From Clostridia bacterium (GTDB lineage Bacteria > Bacillota > Clostridia > Christensenellales > Aristaeellaceae), in contig JAFRTK010000165.1 in NCBI GenBank assembly GCA_017427165.1, positions 1 through 43,493 on the forward strand: a stretch of DNA of 43,493 bases, written 5' to 3'. A program made the translations under genes and the position numbers. Each line of letters starts with the position of its first letter. Within the stretch, counting starts at the first letter, position 1. Positions 36,261-43,493 of this stretch are shown one piece after another. The notes beneath the pieces were generated by a model, which saw nothing but the letters and a program-made list of their open reading frames with translations, was not told the DNA's origin and ran no database searches.

Positions 36261-37448
36261 ATGGCAAGGGACAACCAGAAAATCAATGACCAGATTTTCA
36301 GAACCCGAAGCCGGAACGCGGCGGAAGAACGTGCTGTGTCGGAGGAAAACCAGCGGCGGCGCCAGATCCGGAGCTGGATTATCCTTGTGACGATTGTGGT
36401 GGCGGTTCTGCTGGGAATCCATTTCCTGCGGGGATACGGCCGGGGCAAGGAAATCACCATGAACCGGCTGCCGTGCTATTCCAACCAGAACGTGACGCCG
36501 TTCCGGGACGGCCTGCTTTATTATGACGGGATGTATATCCACCACCTGTCATCCTCGGGTACGATCCGGTGGAGTTTTCCGGCGGGCAGCGAGATTTCCT
36601 TCAGCGTCGGCCCGTCCCACCTGGCCATCTGGTCCGGCGCCCAGCTTTTTGTGGTGGACCAGAACGGAAACGCCACATATAACGAAACACTGGAAGGCAA
36701 CGTACAGTTTGCCCGGGTGGGCGAACGGTATATTGCGGTTGTGATCGGGGATGAAACATCACCGATCCTGAGCATCAAGGACCTGAAAGGCGCACCGGTG
36801 GACCTGGAGGAGAACTTCAAGGGACTGATGCTGCTGGACACCGGGTTCTACGGCGACCAGGGGCAGTACCTGTGGACGCTTTCGCTGGATGTATACGGCA
36901 CCGCGGCAAACACGATCATGAATACGTTCCAGGTCGGGAAAATGAATTACCAGCGGGTTTCACTGGGCCAGGACCTGACCTACAAGGTGGTGTATGAAAA
37001 CGCCAAGCTCCGCGTGTTTACCACCCAGCAGGCATACACATATGACTACAAGGGCGTGCAGGATACAAACGCCACCATGCTGGTATACGGCTGGAAGGTC
37101 ATTGATGCGGAGGTCCCGGAACGCGGACGGGCCCGGATCCTGATGGCCCCGACCGGACAGACAAGCAGCTCCCAGATCATCTCCGAGCTGCGTACGCTGG
37201 AAGGGGATACCGACAAGCGGTATACCCTGCCGGCCAGCTGTGTCGGCGCCGCGATCTACCACGGGAACATTTATGCGGCATCCGGAGATACCATCTTCCG
37301 GGCAGACATGAACAGCCAACGCTTTTTCGGCTACCAGATTCCCGCACCGGACGGCGCGGAAATCACGGCCTTCTACGGCATTACTTCGGACGGTAAAATG
37401 CTGCTGGCTTCCGGGGAAACAATGTACTCACTGTCGCTTCCGCAGTAA
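36261..37448 (+). CDS. Membrane-anchored beta-propeller-like protein (DUF5711-like)
   Basis: The 395-residue protein has a charged N-terminal cytoplasmic part (1-37), one membrane segment (about 38-56) and a long outside region. The outside part is rich in short beta-strands and repeated patterns such as GLLYYDG, GTIRWSFPAGS, GQYLWTLSLDVYG, KLRVFTT and AIYHGNIYAASGDTIF, which look like a PQQ/WD-type propeller. It resembles clostridial DUF5711 proteins with no established function. It starts 18 bases after the Mrp gene and is the last gene of the run that begins with araR. It may have a surface or sensory role. Confidence 0.72.
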   Translation: MARDNQKINDQIFRTRSRNAAEERAVSEENQRRRQIRSWIILVTIVVAVLLGIHFLRGYGRGKEITMNRLPCYSNQNVTPFRDGLLYYDGMYIHHLSSSGTIRWSFPAGSEISFSVGPSHLAIWSGAQLFVVDQNGNATYNETLEGNVQFARVGERYIAVVIGDETSPILSIKDLKGAPVDLEENFKGLMLLDTGFYGDQGQYLWTLSLDVYGTAANTIMNTFQVGKMNYQRVSLGQDLTYKVVYENAKLRVFTTQQAYTYDYKGVQDTNATMLVYGWKVIDAEVPERGRARILMAPTGQTSSSQIISELRTLEGDTDKRYTLPASCVGAAIYHGNIYAASGDTIFRADMNSQRFFGYQIPAPDGAEITAFYGITSDGKMLLASGETMYSLSLPQ

Positions 37449-37509
37449 CCGGACGGAAAAAGCGGAACGCGGCTGCGATAGTTTTACAGATGACTGGAGT
37501 GGGACGAAC

Positions 37510-38511
37510 ATGAAGATCTATGTGGATGCCATGGGCGGCGACCTGGCCCCGGAAGCGCCGGTGAAAGGATCGCTGGCGGCGCTGAGGAAGTATCCCGGAC
37601 TGGAGATTATCCTGGCCGGCAGGCCGGATGAAATTACCCCTTTCCTGGGTAATTATGACGATGTGAAGGACCGGCTGACGATCGAGGACGCCCCGGAGGT
37701 TATCACAAACCATGAAAGCCCGGTGATGGGCGTGCGCAAAAAGGTGAACAGCGCGACAGTCCAGGGGATGCTGAAGGTGCGCAGCGGTGAAGCAGACGGC
37801 TTTGTTTCCGCAGGCTCCACCGGCGCGACCCTGGCGGGCGGAATGTTCCGCCTCGGGCGGATTCCCGGCATTGAGCGCCCGGCACTGGCTCCGCTGGTCC
37901 CGAACGGAAAAGGACATTTTCTGCTGATCGACTGCGGTGCGAATGTGGACTGCAAACCGGAGTACCTGGTGCAGTTCGGCATCATGGGCGATGCCTATAT
38001 GAAGGGTGTGCTGGGAATGAAAAATCCCCGCATCGGCCTTGTGAATATCGGCGCGGAAGCGGAGAAGGGGAATGCCCTGGTCAAGGAAACCTATCCGCTG
38101 ATGGAAAAGGCACCGTACAATTTTGTCGGCAATGTGGAAGCGCGGGATATTCCGCTGGACCAGGCGGATGTTGTCGTGACAGACGGTTTCGGCGGCAACC
38201 TGATCCTGAAGTACACCGAAGGCCTGGCCAAGGCACTGATGGGAATGATCAAGCAGGAGCTGATGGCCGATACCCGCGGCAAGATTGCCGGACTGATCGC
38301 GAAGCCGGCATTTAAGCGCGTGAAAAAGGCGATGGACTCGGACGAGATCGGTGGGGCGCCGCTGCTGGGCGTCCAGGGCGCGGTGGTCAAGGCCCACGGA
38401 TCCAGCAACGATTACGCGTTCTGCAGCGCGATCGGGCAGTGCATCAAGATGATCGACGGGCAGGTGGTCCGGATCATCGAGGAAGGCGTTGCCAAACAGG
38501 CACAGGGGTAA
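37510..38511 (+). CDS. plsX: Phosphate acyltransferase PlsX
   Basis: The 333-residue protein is full length and has the PlsX opening MKIYVDAMGGDLAPEA, the FVSAGSTGA stretch and DGFGGNLILKYTEG. It converts acyl-ACP and phosphate to acyl-phosphate, the first step of phosphatidic acid synthesis via PlsY. It is a peripheral membrane protein. It lies just before acpP and rnc, a conserved clostridial order. The start is preceded by GGAGTGGGA. I see no FapR-like operator in the 60-base gap upstream. Confidence 0.97.
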   Translation: MKIYVDAMGGDLAPEAPVKGSLAALRKYPGLEIILAGRPDEITPFLGNYDDVKDRLTIEDAPEVITNHESPVMGVRKKVNSATVQGMLKVRSGEADGFVSAGSTGATLAGGMFRLGRIPGIERPALAPLVPNGKGHFLLIDCGANVDCKPEYLVQFGIMGDAYMKGVLGMKNPRIGLVNIGAEAEKGNALVKETYPLMEKAPYNFVGNVEARDIPLDQADVVVTDGFGGNLILKYTEGLAKALMGMIKQELMADTRGKIAGLIAKPAFKRVKKAMDSDEIGGAPLLGVQGAVVKAHGSSNDYAFCSAIGQCIKMIDGQVVRIIEEGVAKQAQG

Positions 38512-38568
38512 TCCCGGCGGTCCTGCCGGTTACCGATATTATGAAACGGAAGTTGAGGAGGAGCAGCC

Positions 38569-38799
38569 ATGGATTTTGAAAAAGTCAAGAATATGATCGC
38601 TGAACAGCTGAAGGTGGATCCCGCTGAAATCAAGCCCGAATCCCGCCTGATGGAAGACCTGAAGGCCGACAGCGCGAACATCATGGTGATGATCATGGAC
38701 CTGGAAGACACCTTCGGCATCACGGTGGAGGACGACCAGATCATGAAGCTGAAGACCGTCGGCGACGTGGTGGAATATATCGCGAAAGTCAAGGGATAA
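38569..38799 (+). CDS. acpP: Acyl carrier protein
   Basis: The 76-residue acidic protein has the four-helix ACP pattern. The 4'-phosphopantetheine Ser is Ser35 in ADSANIM; most ACPs have DSL, so the residue after Ser is Ala instead of Leu. It carries growing acyl chains and supplies PlsX. GAGGAGGAG precedes the ATG. Its stop overlaps the rnc start (TAATG). Confidence 0.96.
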   Translation: MDFEKVKNMIAEQLKVDPAEIKPESRLMEDLKADSANIMVMIMDLEDTFGITVEDDQIMKLKTVGDVVEYIAKVKG

Positions 38800-39458
38800 T
38801 GGAAAAGGTCATGAAAGCCCTCGGGTACACATTCCGCGACGAAGCGTTGCTTCGCCGCGCTTTGACGCACCCGTCCATGGGAAAACAGGACAACCAGCGC
38901 CTGGAATTCCTCGGGGACGCGGTGCTGCAGTACCTGATGAGCGACCGTCTGTACCGCCGGCATCCGGAAGACCGGGAGGGCTCGCTGACCCACCTGCGGG
39001 CCCTGCTGGTCTGCGAGGCGTCCCTGAGCCAGATCGCGGAAAAGCTGGGCATCGGCGAAGCGCTGATCATGGACCGGGGCGAGGAACTGACGGGCGGCCG
39101 GACAAAACCGAGCGTCCTGTGCGACGCGATGGAAGCCGTTCTGGCAGCCGTATATCTTGACGGCGGTATGGAAGCTGCCCGCGGGGTCATGGAACGCTGC
39201 TGGCCGGGTGAGGAAGAAGTGGTCCGGCCCATGCAGGACAGTAAGGGCCAGCTGCAGGAAGAACTGCAGAAAAACGGCGGCGAAACCCCGACCTACCGGA
39301 TTACCGGAACCAGCGGTCCGCCGCACGCGCCGGTCTTTGAGGCAGCGGTATACCGCGGAGGGCAGGTCATCGGCACCGGAACCGGTAAAACCAAGAAACA
39401 GGCGGAACAGGCCGCCGCGGTCCGGGCACTGGAGAACCTGAAGGCCGGAAAAAACTGA
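38799..39458 (+). CDS. rnc: Ribonuclease III
   Basis: The 219-residue protein has the RNase III domain (about 1-145) with the signature NQRLEFLGDAVL (32-43; Glu36, Asp40) and the second metal-binding pair Asp109 and Glu112 in DAMEAVLAAVYLDGG. A double-stranded-RNA-binding domain follows (about 147-217) with GTGKTKKQAEQAAA. It cuts double-stranded RNA, including rRNA precursors. It is coupled to acpP by the TAATG overlap. smc, often the next gene in Firmicutes, is elsewhere in this window. Confidence 0.97.
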   Translation: MEKVMKALGYTFRDEALLRRALTHPSMGKQDNQRLEFLGDAVLQYLMSDRLYRRHPEDREGSLTHLRALLVCEASLSQIAEKLGIGEALIMDRGEELTGGRTKPSVLCDAMEAVLAAVYLDGGMEAARGVMERCWPGEEEVVRPMQDSKGQLQEELQKNGGETPTYRITGTSGPPHAPVFEAAVYRGGQVIGTGTGKTKKQAEQAAAVRALENLKAGKN

Positions 39459-39503
39459 AATATTTCTGTCAGATGACAGAATATTACAAAACGGTTAATA
39501 AAT

Positions 39504-39561
39504 CCCGTTGACATTCCGCAATACAGAAGGTACAATTATTGCGTATATTTATGTCAACGGG
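39504..39561 (+). promoter_or_regulatory. Promoter of the SH3/peptidoglycan-binding protein gene, enclosed by an 11-bp inverted repeat
   Basis: TTGACA (39508-39513), an exact 17-base spacer and TACAAT (39531-39536) form a near-consensus promoter. An 11-bp inverted repeat, CCCGTTGACAT (39504-39514) and ATGTCAACGGG (39551-39561), contains the -35 in its left arm and lies just after the predicted start in its right arm. A TTTT follows the right arm. It could be a regulator site, or a terminator hairpin for transcripts reading through from rnc. Confidence 0.8.
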
Positions 39562-39599
39562 TTTTCTATACCCATTTTGCAACGCGGGGGGAAGACAGA

Positions 39600-41858
39600 A
39601 TGTCTCAGCTGAAAAAATGGATGAGTGTGGCGCTTGCAGTGACTGCTGCGCTGGTGATCTGCATCCTGGCAGTGGAGATTCCGGTCAGCACGGCGGCAGC
39701 GGAAGAGATGGAAGTCGTCGAAAGCTATCCGTATACCACGGTGACCCGGGATACGGTCAACCTGCGGGCCAGCCGGTCCACACGTTCCGCCCTCCTGAAG
39801 AAGCTTCCCGCCGGTGCGGAAATATCTGTCCGGGGCACAAAGGGTGACTGGGCGGAAGTTGATTACGGCAAGTATACCGGCTATGTGAAGAGCGAGTTTA
39901 TCGTCCTGAAAAAGGTATCAAAGACCAAGGCGAAGGCGACGGCGACTCCGTCGCCGATTCCCACCCTGACTCCGGAGGAGAATGCGGGCGGTTATGTGAT
40001 CCTGCGGCTCGGAAGCTCCGGAACGGAGGTACGGGCCCTCCAGGACGCGCTGATTGAACTGGGATTCCTGCGGGGAACAGCAGACGGAATATTCGGCACC
40101 GCGACCGAAAACGCGGTGATCACGTTCCAGCGGATCAACAACTATCCGGATACCGGCCTGATGGATGCCAATATCCAGGCGTTCCTGTATTCCGGCAGCC
40201 CCAAAAACGCATCGGGCACCGCAACAAAAATCAAGACCCTGAGCCCGGCGGCCGGTGTGACCATGAAGCAGGGCAATATGGGCCAGGCAGTGGAGCTGCT
40301 CCAGGCCCGCCTGAAGGAGCTCGGATTCTACAATGGATCCATTATCAGCACATTTGATGCGGCGACGAAATCTGCCGTCCAGGCTTTCCAGAAGAAGAAC
40401 GGAATCAAGGTGACCGGCATTGCCGATGACGCCACCCAGAAAGCCATCTATGCCACTTCTGCGCTGAGCGTGGACAGCACGCCCACCCCGGCGCCCACCC
40501 CCACGCCGAAGCCGACGCCGACCCCCACGCCGGAACCCGTTTACACGGTTCCCAAGGGAACGGTGCGCTCCGGGACATCCAACAAGGACGCGAAGACGGT
40601 GCAGATGCGCCTGAAGGACCTGGGCTACTATACCGGGAAGACGGACGGTATTTTCGGTAAGAACAGCGTGGCAGCCCTGAAAAAGTTCCAGTTGCTGAAC
40701 GGCCTGCAGGCGGACGGCGTCGCGGGAAAGAACACCTATAACGTCCTGTTCAGCAGTGCAGCAAAGACGCTGGCGGAAGCGGAAGCGACCCCGGCACCCA
40801 CCGCGACTCCGGTACCGACTGCGACCCCGGTTTATGAAGTGGTTACGCCTGTTCCGGTGACCGAAGCGCCGATTGTCTGGAAAACCCTCCGCAAGGGCAG
40901 TGCCGGGCAGGATGTGGCCCAGCTGCAGGAAGCGCTGATCCAGCTGGGTTACCTGACCGGGAAGGCGGACGGAAACTACGGAAAGCAGACGGTTGCCGCG
41001 GTGAAGGCCTTCCAGCGGGCGAACGGCCTGACCGCGGACGGAGCGGCCGGAGAACTGACCCAGAAAAAGCTGTACGGCGCGGGAGCACAGCCGACAACAA
41101 CCCCGGTGCCGACTGCCACACCGAAATCCGGAACGGTCGTCAGCACAACGCTGCGGAAGGGTGATTCCGGGGACGCGGTGAAAGAGCTCCAGCGGAAGCT
41201 GATTGCCCTGGGATACCTGAACGGAAACGCGGACGGTATTTTCGGAAGCCAGACCCGGGACGCGGTTGCCGCATTCCAGAAGAAGAACAAACTGACCGCA
41301 GACGGAATCGCGGGCAGCCTGACGCAGGCGAAGCTGGCCGGAACGGCCGCCGCCCCGACGGCGACCCCCGCGGCCGCCACCGCAACCCCCAGGCCGGCCG
41401 GACAGACCGGTACGATTACCGGCAGGCCGGATCCTTCCAAGGTGATTTACGCCAACTGGTATACGACGGTGAAGGCGGTCTGCCGCAGCTATCCGTATGC
41501 CACTGTTTATGACTACCAGACCGGGATTTCCTGGCAGGTCCATATGTTCTCGCTCGGCGCACACGCGGACAATGAGCCGCTGACAGCGAACGACACGGCC
41601 AAAATGCTGCGGGCATTCGGGAAGAATACCTGGAACCCGCGGCCGGTATGGGTGATCTTTGCGGACGGTTCTGTTTACATGGCGTCCACCCATTCCATGC
41701 CGCATGAAGTCCAGCATATCCGGGACAACAACTTTGAAGGCCACTGCTGCATCCACTTCCCCCGGACGCAGGAGCAGGTGACCAACATCGGACCGTACGC
41801 AACCAGCCACCAGGAAATGATCGACAAGGGCTGGGCAGCGACGCAGGCGATGAAGTAA
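39600..41858 (+). CDS. Secreted wall protein: SH3 domain, five PG_binding_1 modules and a conserved C-terminal His/Cys domain
   Basis: The 752-residue protein begins with a signal peptide (hydrophobic about 8-25). A bacterial SH3 domain follows (about 46-105, with VNLRASRST and GYVKSEFI). PG_binding_1 modules start near 134, 221, 321, 430 and 518, separated by TPTPTP-rich linkers. The last about 140 residues (615-752) form a separate domain with HEVQHIRDNNFEGHCCIHFPRT. I recognise this end from other clostridial SH3/wall proteins but know of no assigned function; the GHCCIHF spacing loosely resembles the SHGCIR box of YkuD enzymes. It is made from a strong promoter and followed 22 bases later by an L,D-transpeptidase gene. 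Confidence 0.85.
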   Translation: MSQLKKWMSVALAVTAALVICILAVEIPVSTAAAEEMEVVESYPYTTVTRDTVNLRASRSTRSALLKKLPAGAEISVRGTKGDWAEVDYGKYTGYVKSEFIVLKKVSKTKAKATATPSPIPTLTPEENAGGYVILRLGSSGTEVRALQDALIELGFLRGTADGIFGTATENAVITFQRINNYPDTGLMDANIQAFLYSGSPKNASGTATKIKTLSPAAGVTMKQGNMGQAVELLQARLKELGFYNGSIISTFDAATKSAVQAFQKKNGIKVTGIADDATQKAIYATSALSVDSTPTPAPTPTPKPTPTPTPEPVYTVPKGTVRSGTSNKDAKTVQMRLKDLGYYTGKTDGIFGKNSVAALKKFQLLNGLQADGVAGKNTYNVLFSSAAKTLAEAEATPAPTATPVPTATPVYEVVTPVPVTEAPIVWKTLRKGSAGQDVAQLQEALIQLGYLTGKADGNYGKQTVAAVKAFQRANGLTADGAAGELTQKKLYGAGAQPTTTPVPTATPKSGTVVSTTLRKGDSGDAVKELQRKLIALGYLNGNADGIFGSQTRDAVAAFQKKNKLTADGIAGSLTQAKLAGTAAAPTATPAAATATPRPAGQTGTITGRPDPSKVIYANWYTTVKAVCRSYPYATVYDYQTGISWQVHMFSLGAHADNEPLTANDTAKMLRAFGKNTWNPRPVWVIFADGSVYMASTHSMPHEVQHIRDNNFEGHCCIHFPRTQEQVTNIGPYATSHQEMIDKGWAATQAMK

Positions 41859-41880
41859 TCAGGGGAACGGAGAACTGACT

Positions 41881-43140
41881 GTGAGAAATAACATGTTTAT
41901 CCGCAGGACAATCGCGGCCTTATCGGCCGGGGTTGTCCTGTTTTGCTGCCTGCCGGTTTTCGCGGAGGAAACGGACATTGATATCGCGGAGCTCCTCGGC
42001 GTGGATTATGTGAACGAAGTGATCCTGGAGGATGAGAAAAGCATTTTCGGCTGGGCGGAGGATATTGAGTTCCACCGGGCCAATGAGAACAGCCCGGTCA
42101 AATGTGATCATCCGCTGTGCTTCTGGAACATGAAGATGGGCTGGATGGACGAGGCTGAAATCTGGGAAGTGCTGACCCAGCCGGTGACGGTGCTTGAGGG
42201 AAACCAGCGCCAGCAGCATAAAGTCCAGGCCCGTCCGGAAGAGGACTGCGAGGATTATGTGGGCTGTGTGACCTATGAAAGCCAGGGCGTGCATGTGCTG
42301 GACCGCGGGGAGGAATGGTCGCTGATCGAGGCGTATTCCTCCAGCGTGGAGGGATCCCCGGTCAAGGTCTGGGCGACGCTGTTCCAGGGCTATGTCAAAA
42401 CGGAACTGCTGAAGGAAGTGCCAGTGGACCAGACCTACGGCATCGTCATCGACAAGCAGCAGCAGCGCATGTATGTTTTCCAGGAAGGGAAGCTGCTGAG
42501 TACCCTGCTTGTTTCCACCGGTTTCTACAATCCCAAAAAGAAAAACCCGTGGAACGAGACGCCCGCCGGTGAGTTCCTGATGGTCAGCTGGACCGGACGG
42601 CTGACGCTGAAGGATGAAGAGGGCGAAGCAAACATGCTTTGCGAAAACGCCATCCGGATCAATGACGGTATCCTGATTCATGAGGTTCCGAAAGTTCCGA
42701 GGACGGACAGCAGCGGCAATACAACCTGGAGCTATACCCGCTGCGAGCGCTACCTGGGCGAGAAGGCCAGCCACGGATGCATCCGGGTGCAGCAGAAAAA
42801 GACGCCGGAGGGCATCAACGATGAATGGCTGTGGAAGCACCTGAGCAACGGCAGCCGGAAGGGCCAGGACTATACGAAGGTGATCATCTGGGATGACGCC
42901 GGACGGACGCTTGGCTATCCGGACGATGACCTGATCCTGTACTACAACGCCAAGCGTGACAAGAGCTATTACCATTCCAGCCGGGAGTGTGAGCGGATCC
43001 GCGGTTCTTCGAAAACCGTTGAGTTCACCTATGGCGAGCTGGAGGATTCCAAATACCGAAAACTGTCGCCGTGTCCCAACTGCGCACCGCAGCTCCGGCA
43101 CTCCGCGATTGATACGGTGAACGAGAAAAACAACCGGTAA
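41881..43140 (+). CDS. Secreted YkuD-type L,D-transpeptidase with a Cys-rich C-terminal tail
   Basis: The 419-residue protein has a signal peptide (cleavage near VFA-EE, about 28) and an N-terminal region (about 30-180) with scattered cysteines. The YkuD domain follows (about 183-325), with GILIHEVP (His267) and SHGCIR (His298, Cys300) as catalytic residues. The C-terminus (about 350-419) has YYHSSRECERI and PCPNCAP, resembling small His/Cys zinc-binding tails. YkuD enzymes form 3-3 cross-links in peptidoglycan or attach proteins to it. The start is GTG at 41881, with GGAG about ten bases upstream; ATG at 41893 is an alternative. It lies 22 bases after the SH3/wall protein gene, so the two are probably one transcript. 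Confidence 0.9.
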   Translation: MRNNMFIRRTIAALSAGVVLFCCLPVFAEETDIDIAELLGVDYVNEVILEDEKSIFGWAEDIEFHRANENSPVKCDHPLCFWNMKMGWMDEAEIWEVLTQPVTVLEGNQRQQHKVQARPEEDCEDYVGCVTYESQGVHVLDRGEEWSLIEAYSSSVEGSPVKVWATLFQGYVKTELLKEVPVDQTYGIVIDKQQQRMYVFQEGKLLSTLLVSTGFYNPKKKNPWNETPAGEFLMVSWTGRLTLKDEEGEANMLCENAIRINDGILIHEVPKVPRTDSSGNTTWSYTRCERYLGEKASHGCIRVQQKKTPEGINDEWLWKHLSNGSRKGQDYTKVIIWDDAGRTLGYPDDDLILYYNAKRDKSYYHSSRECERIRGSSKTVEFTYGELEDSKYRKLSPCPNCAPQLRHSAIDTVNEKNNR

Positions 43141-43240
43141 ATAAATAGGCCTTTTTTCCGGGAACGAACCCCCTTTCTTCCCCGTTATATAGGTGACCAC
43201 ACTTTTTTCTCACCGACAAACAGAGAAGGAGGAGACCCGC

Positions 43241-43493
43241 ATGAAACCCGCCCTGTTCCACGCAACAGAACAACCTGCCCTTCGCGGTGAATATACGAAA
43301 ACATATTCTGTCGGCCCGGGTACGTACAAGGCATTCACCAGCCCGGTGCCGTTGCATGTTCGTTCGGGAAATGACTGGCTTCCGTGCGACGCGCGTTTCC
43401 TCCCGGATCCCGAATCCGGTATCCTCACCAGCCATGGTTCATGCTTTTCCACTGCCTGCAGGCCTTCCGGCCCGCAGGCTTTTATTGTAATCA
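43241..43493 (+). CDS. Start of an open gene running off the window, possibly a large DNRLRE/RHS-like surface protein
   Basis: An ATG preceded by AAGGAGGAG (43226-43234) opens a frame with no stop to the window end (84 complete codons). The start MKPALFHATEQPALRGEYTK is followed by TYKAFTSPVPLHVRSGNDWL, which resembles the opening of DNRLRE/RHS-type surface proteins (a sentence-like 'AFTSPVPLH...DW' segment). No signal peptide is visible in this part. The identification is weak; the existence of a gene is fairly safe from the ribosome site and open frame. Confidence 0.5.
   Translation, partial: MKPALFHATEQPALRGEYTKTYSVGPGTYKAFTSPVPLHVRSGNDWLPCDARFLPDPESGILTSHGSCFSTACRPSGPQAFIVI

Noticed and set aside
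31747-37448. A barstar-like immunity gene near the barnase-like lipoprotein
   Set aside because: No small acidic gene resembling barstar lies beside or between the neighbouring genes.
39918-41810. 630-residue minus-strand open frame opposite the SH3/wall protein
   Set aside because: Gly/Arg-rich mirror of the Thr-Pro linkers and peptidoglycan-binding modules.

Overview
The window looks like chromosomal DNA from a GC-rich, Gram-positive member of the class Clostridia, probably a gut or rumen plant-fibre user. Supporting signs are strong AGGAGG-type ribosome binding sites, TTGACA/TATAAT promoters, a SCIFF peptide with its radical-SAM maturase (a clostridial hallmark), a CIRCE heat-shock operator, many lipoproteins and cell-wall-binding proteins with Thr-Pro-rich linkers, and arabinan-degrading enzymes. 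I see no phage, insertion sequence, CRISPR array or tRNA gene. The gene set is mostly core chromosome with some accessory envelope genes.

Layout. 1-550: the end of an rRNA operon (5S rRNA), then a gene-free stretch with three terminator-like hairpins that share one leader sequence. 556-3700: divergent GH43 and GH51 enzymes for arabinan or arabinoxylan. 3811-8108: a membrane-anchored metallophosphoesterase-like protein with altered active-site motifs, a MATE exporter, a Cys-cluster protein and a solitary beta-class DNA methyltransferase. 8213-12127: recA, htpG behind a perfect CIRCE element, and convergent recO. 12315-16849: an ECF sigma factor, its probable membrane anti-sigma, and a LacZ-type GH2 beta-galactosidase. 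16885-21326: the SCIFF peptide, its maturase, an Orn/Lys/Arg-decarboxylase-like PLP enzyme and a second MATE exporter. 21417-22883: a secreted peptidoglycan-binding protein. 23021-24226 (minus strand): rpsF-ssb-rpsR. 24446-30078: smc, lysA and a SpoU RNA methyltransferase.

30113-37448 is the most unusual part. One promoter, flanked by AraR-box-like repeats, precedes a tight seven-gene run: AraR-type repressor, rlmH, a lipoprotein whose body aligns closely with barnase, a lipoprotein with six peptidoglycan-binding modules, a lipoprotein with a caspase His/Cys dyad, an Mrp-type ATPase, and a membrane-anchored DUF5711-like protein. Three consecutive surface lipoproteins (an RNase, a wall binder, a caspase-like protease) with no barstar in sight are the best candidate here for an undescribed envelope-associated system.

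37510-39458 is the conserved plsX-acpP-rnc block. 39600-43140 holds two more wall proteins: an SH3 plus five-module peptidoglycan-binding protein and a YkuD L,D-transpeptidase. The window ends inside a further gene, possibly a DNRLRE/RHS-like surface protein.

Working together: the arabinan enzymes, the AraR-type repressor and the beta-galactosidase point to plant polysaccharide use. recA, recO, ssb and smc supply DNA maintenance. The repeated peptidoglycan-binding modules, L,D-transpeptidase and lipoproteins show heavy investment in the cell envelope. All functional calls come from reading sequence motifs; no database search was run.
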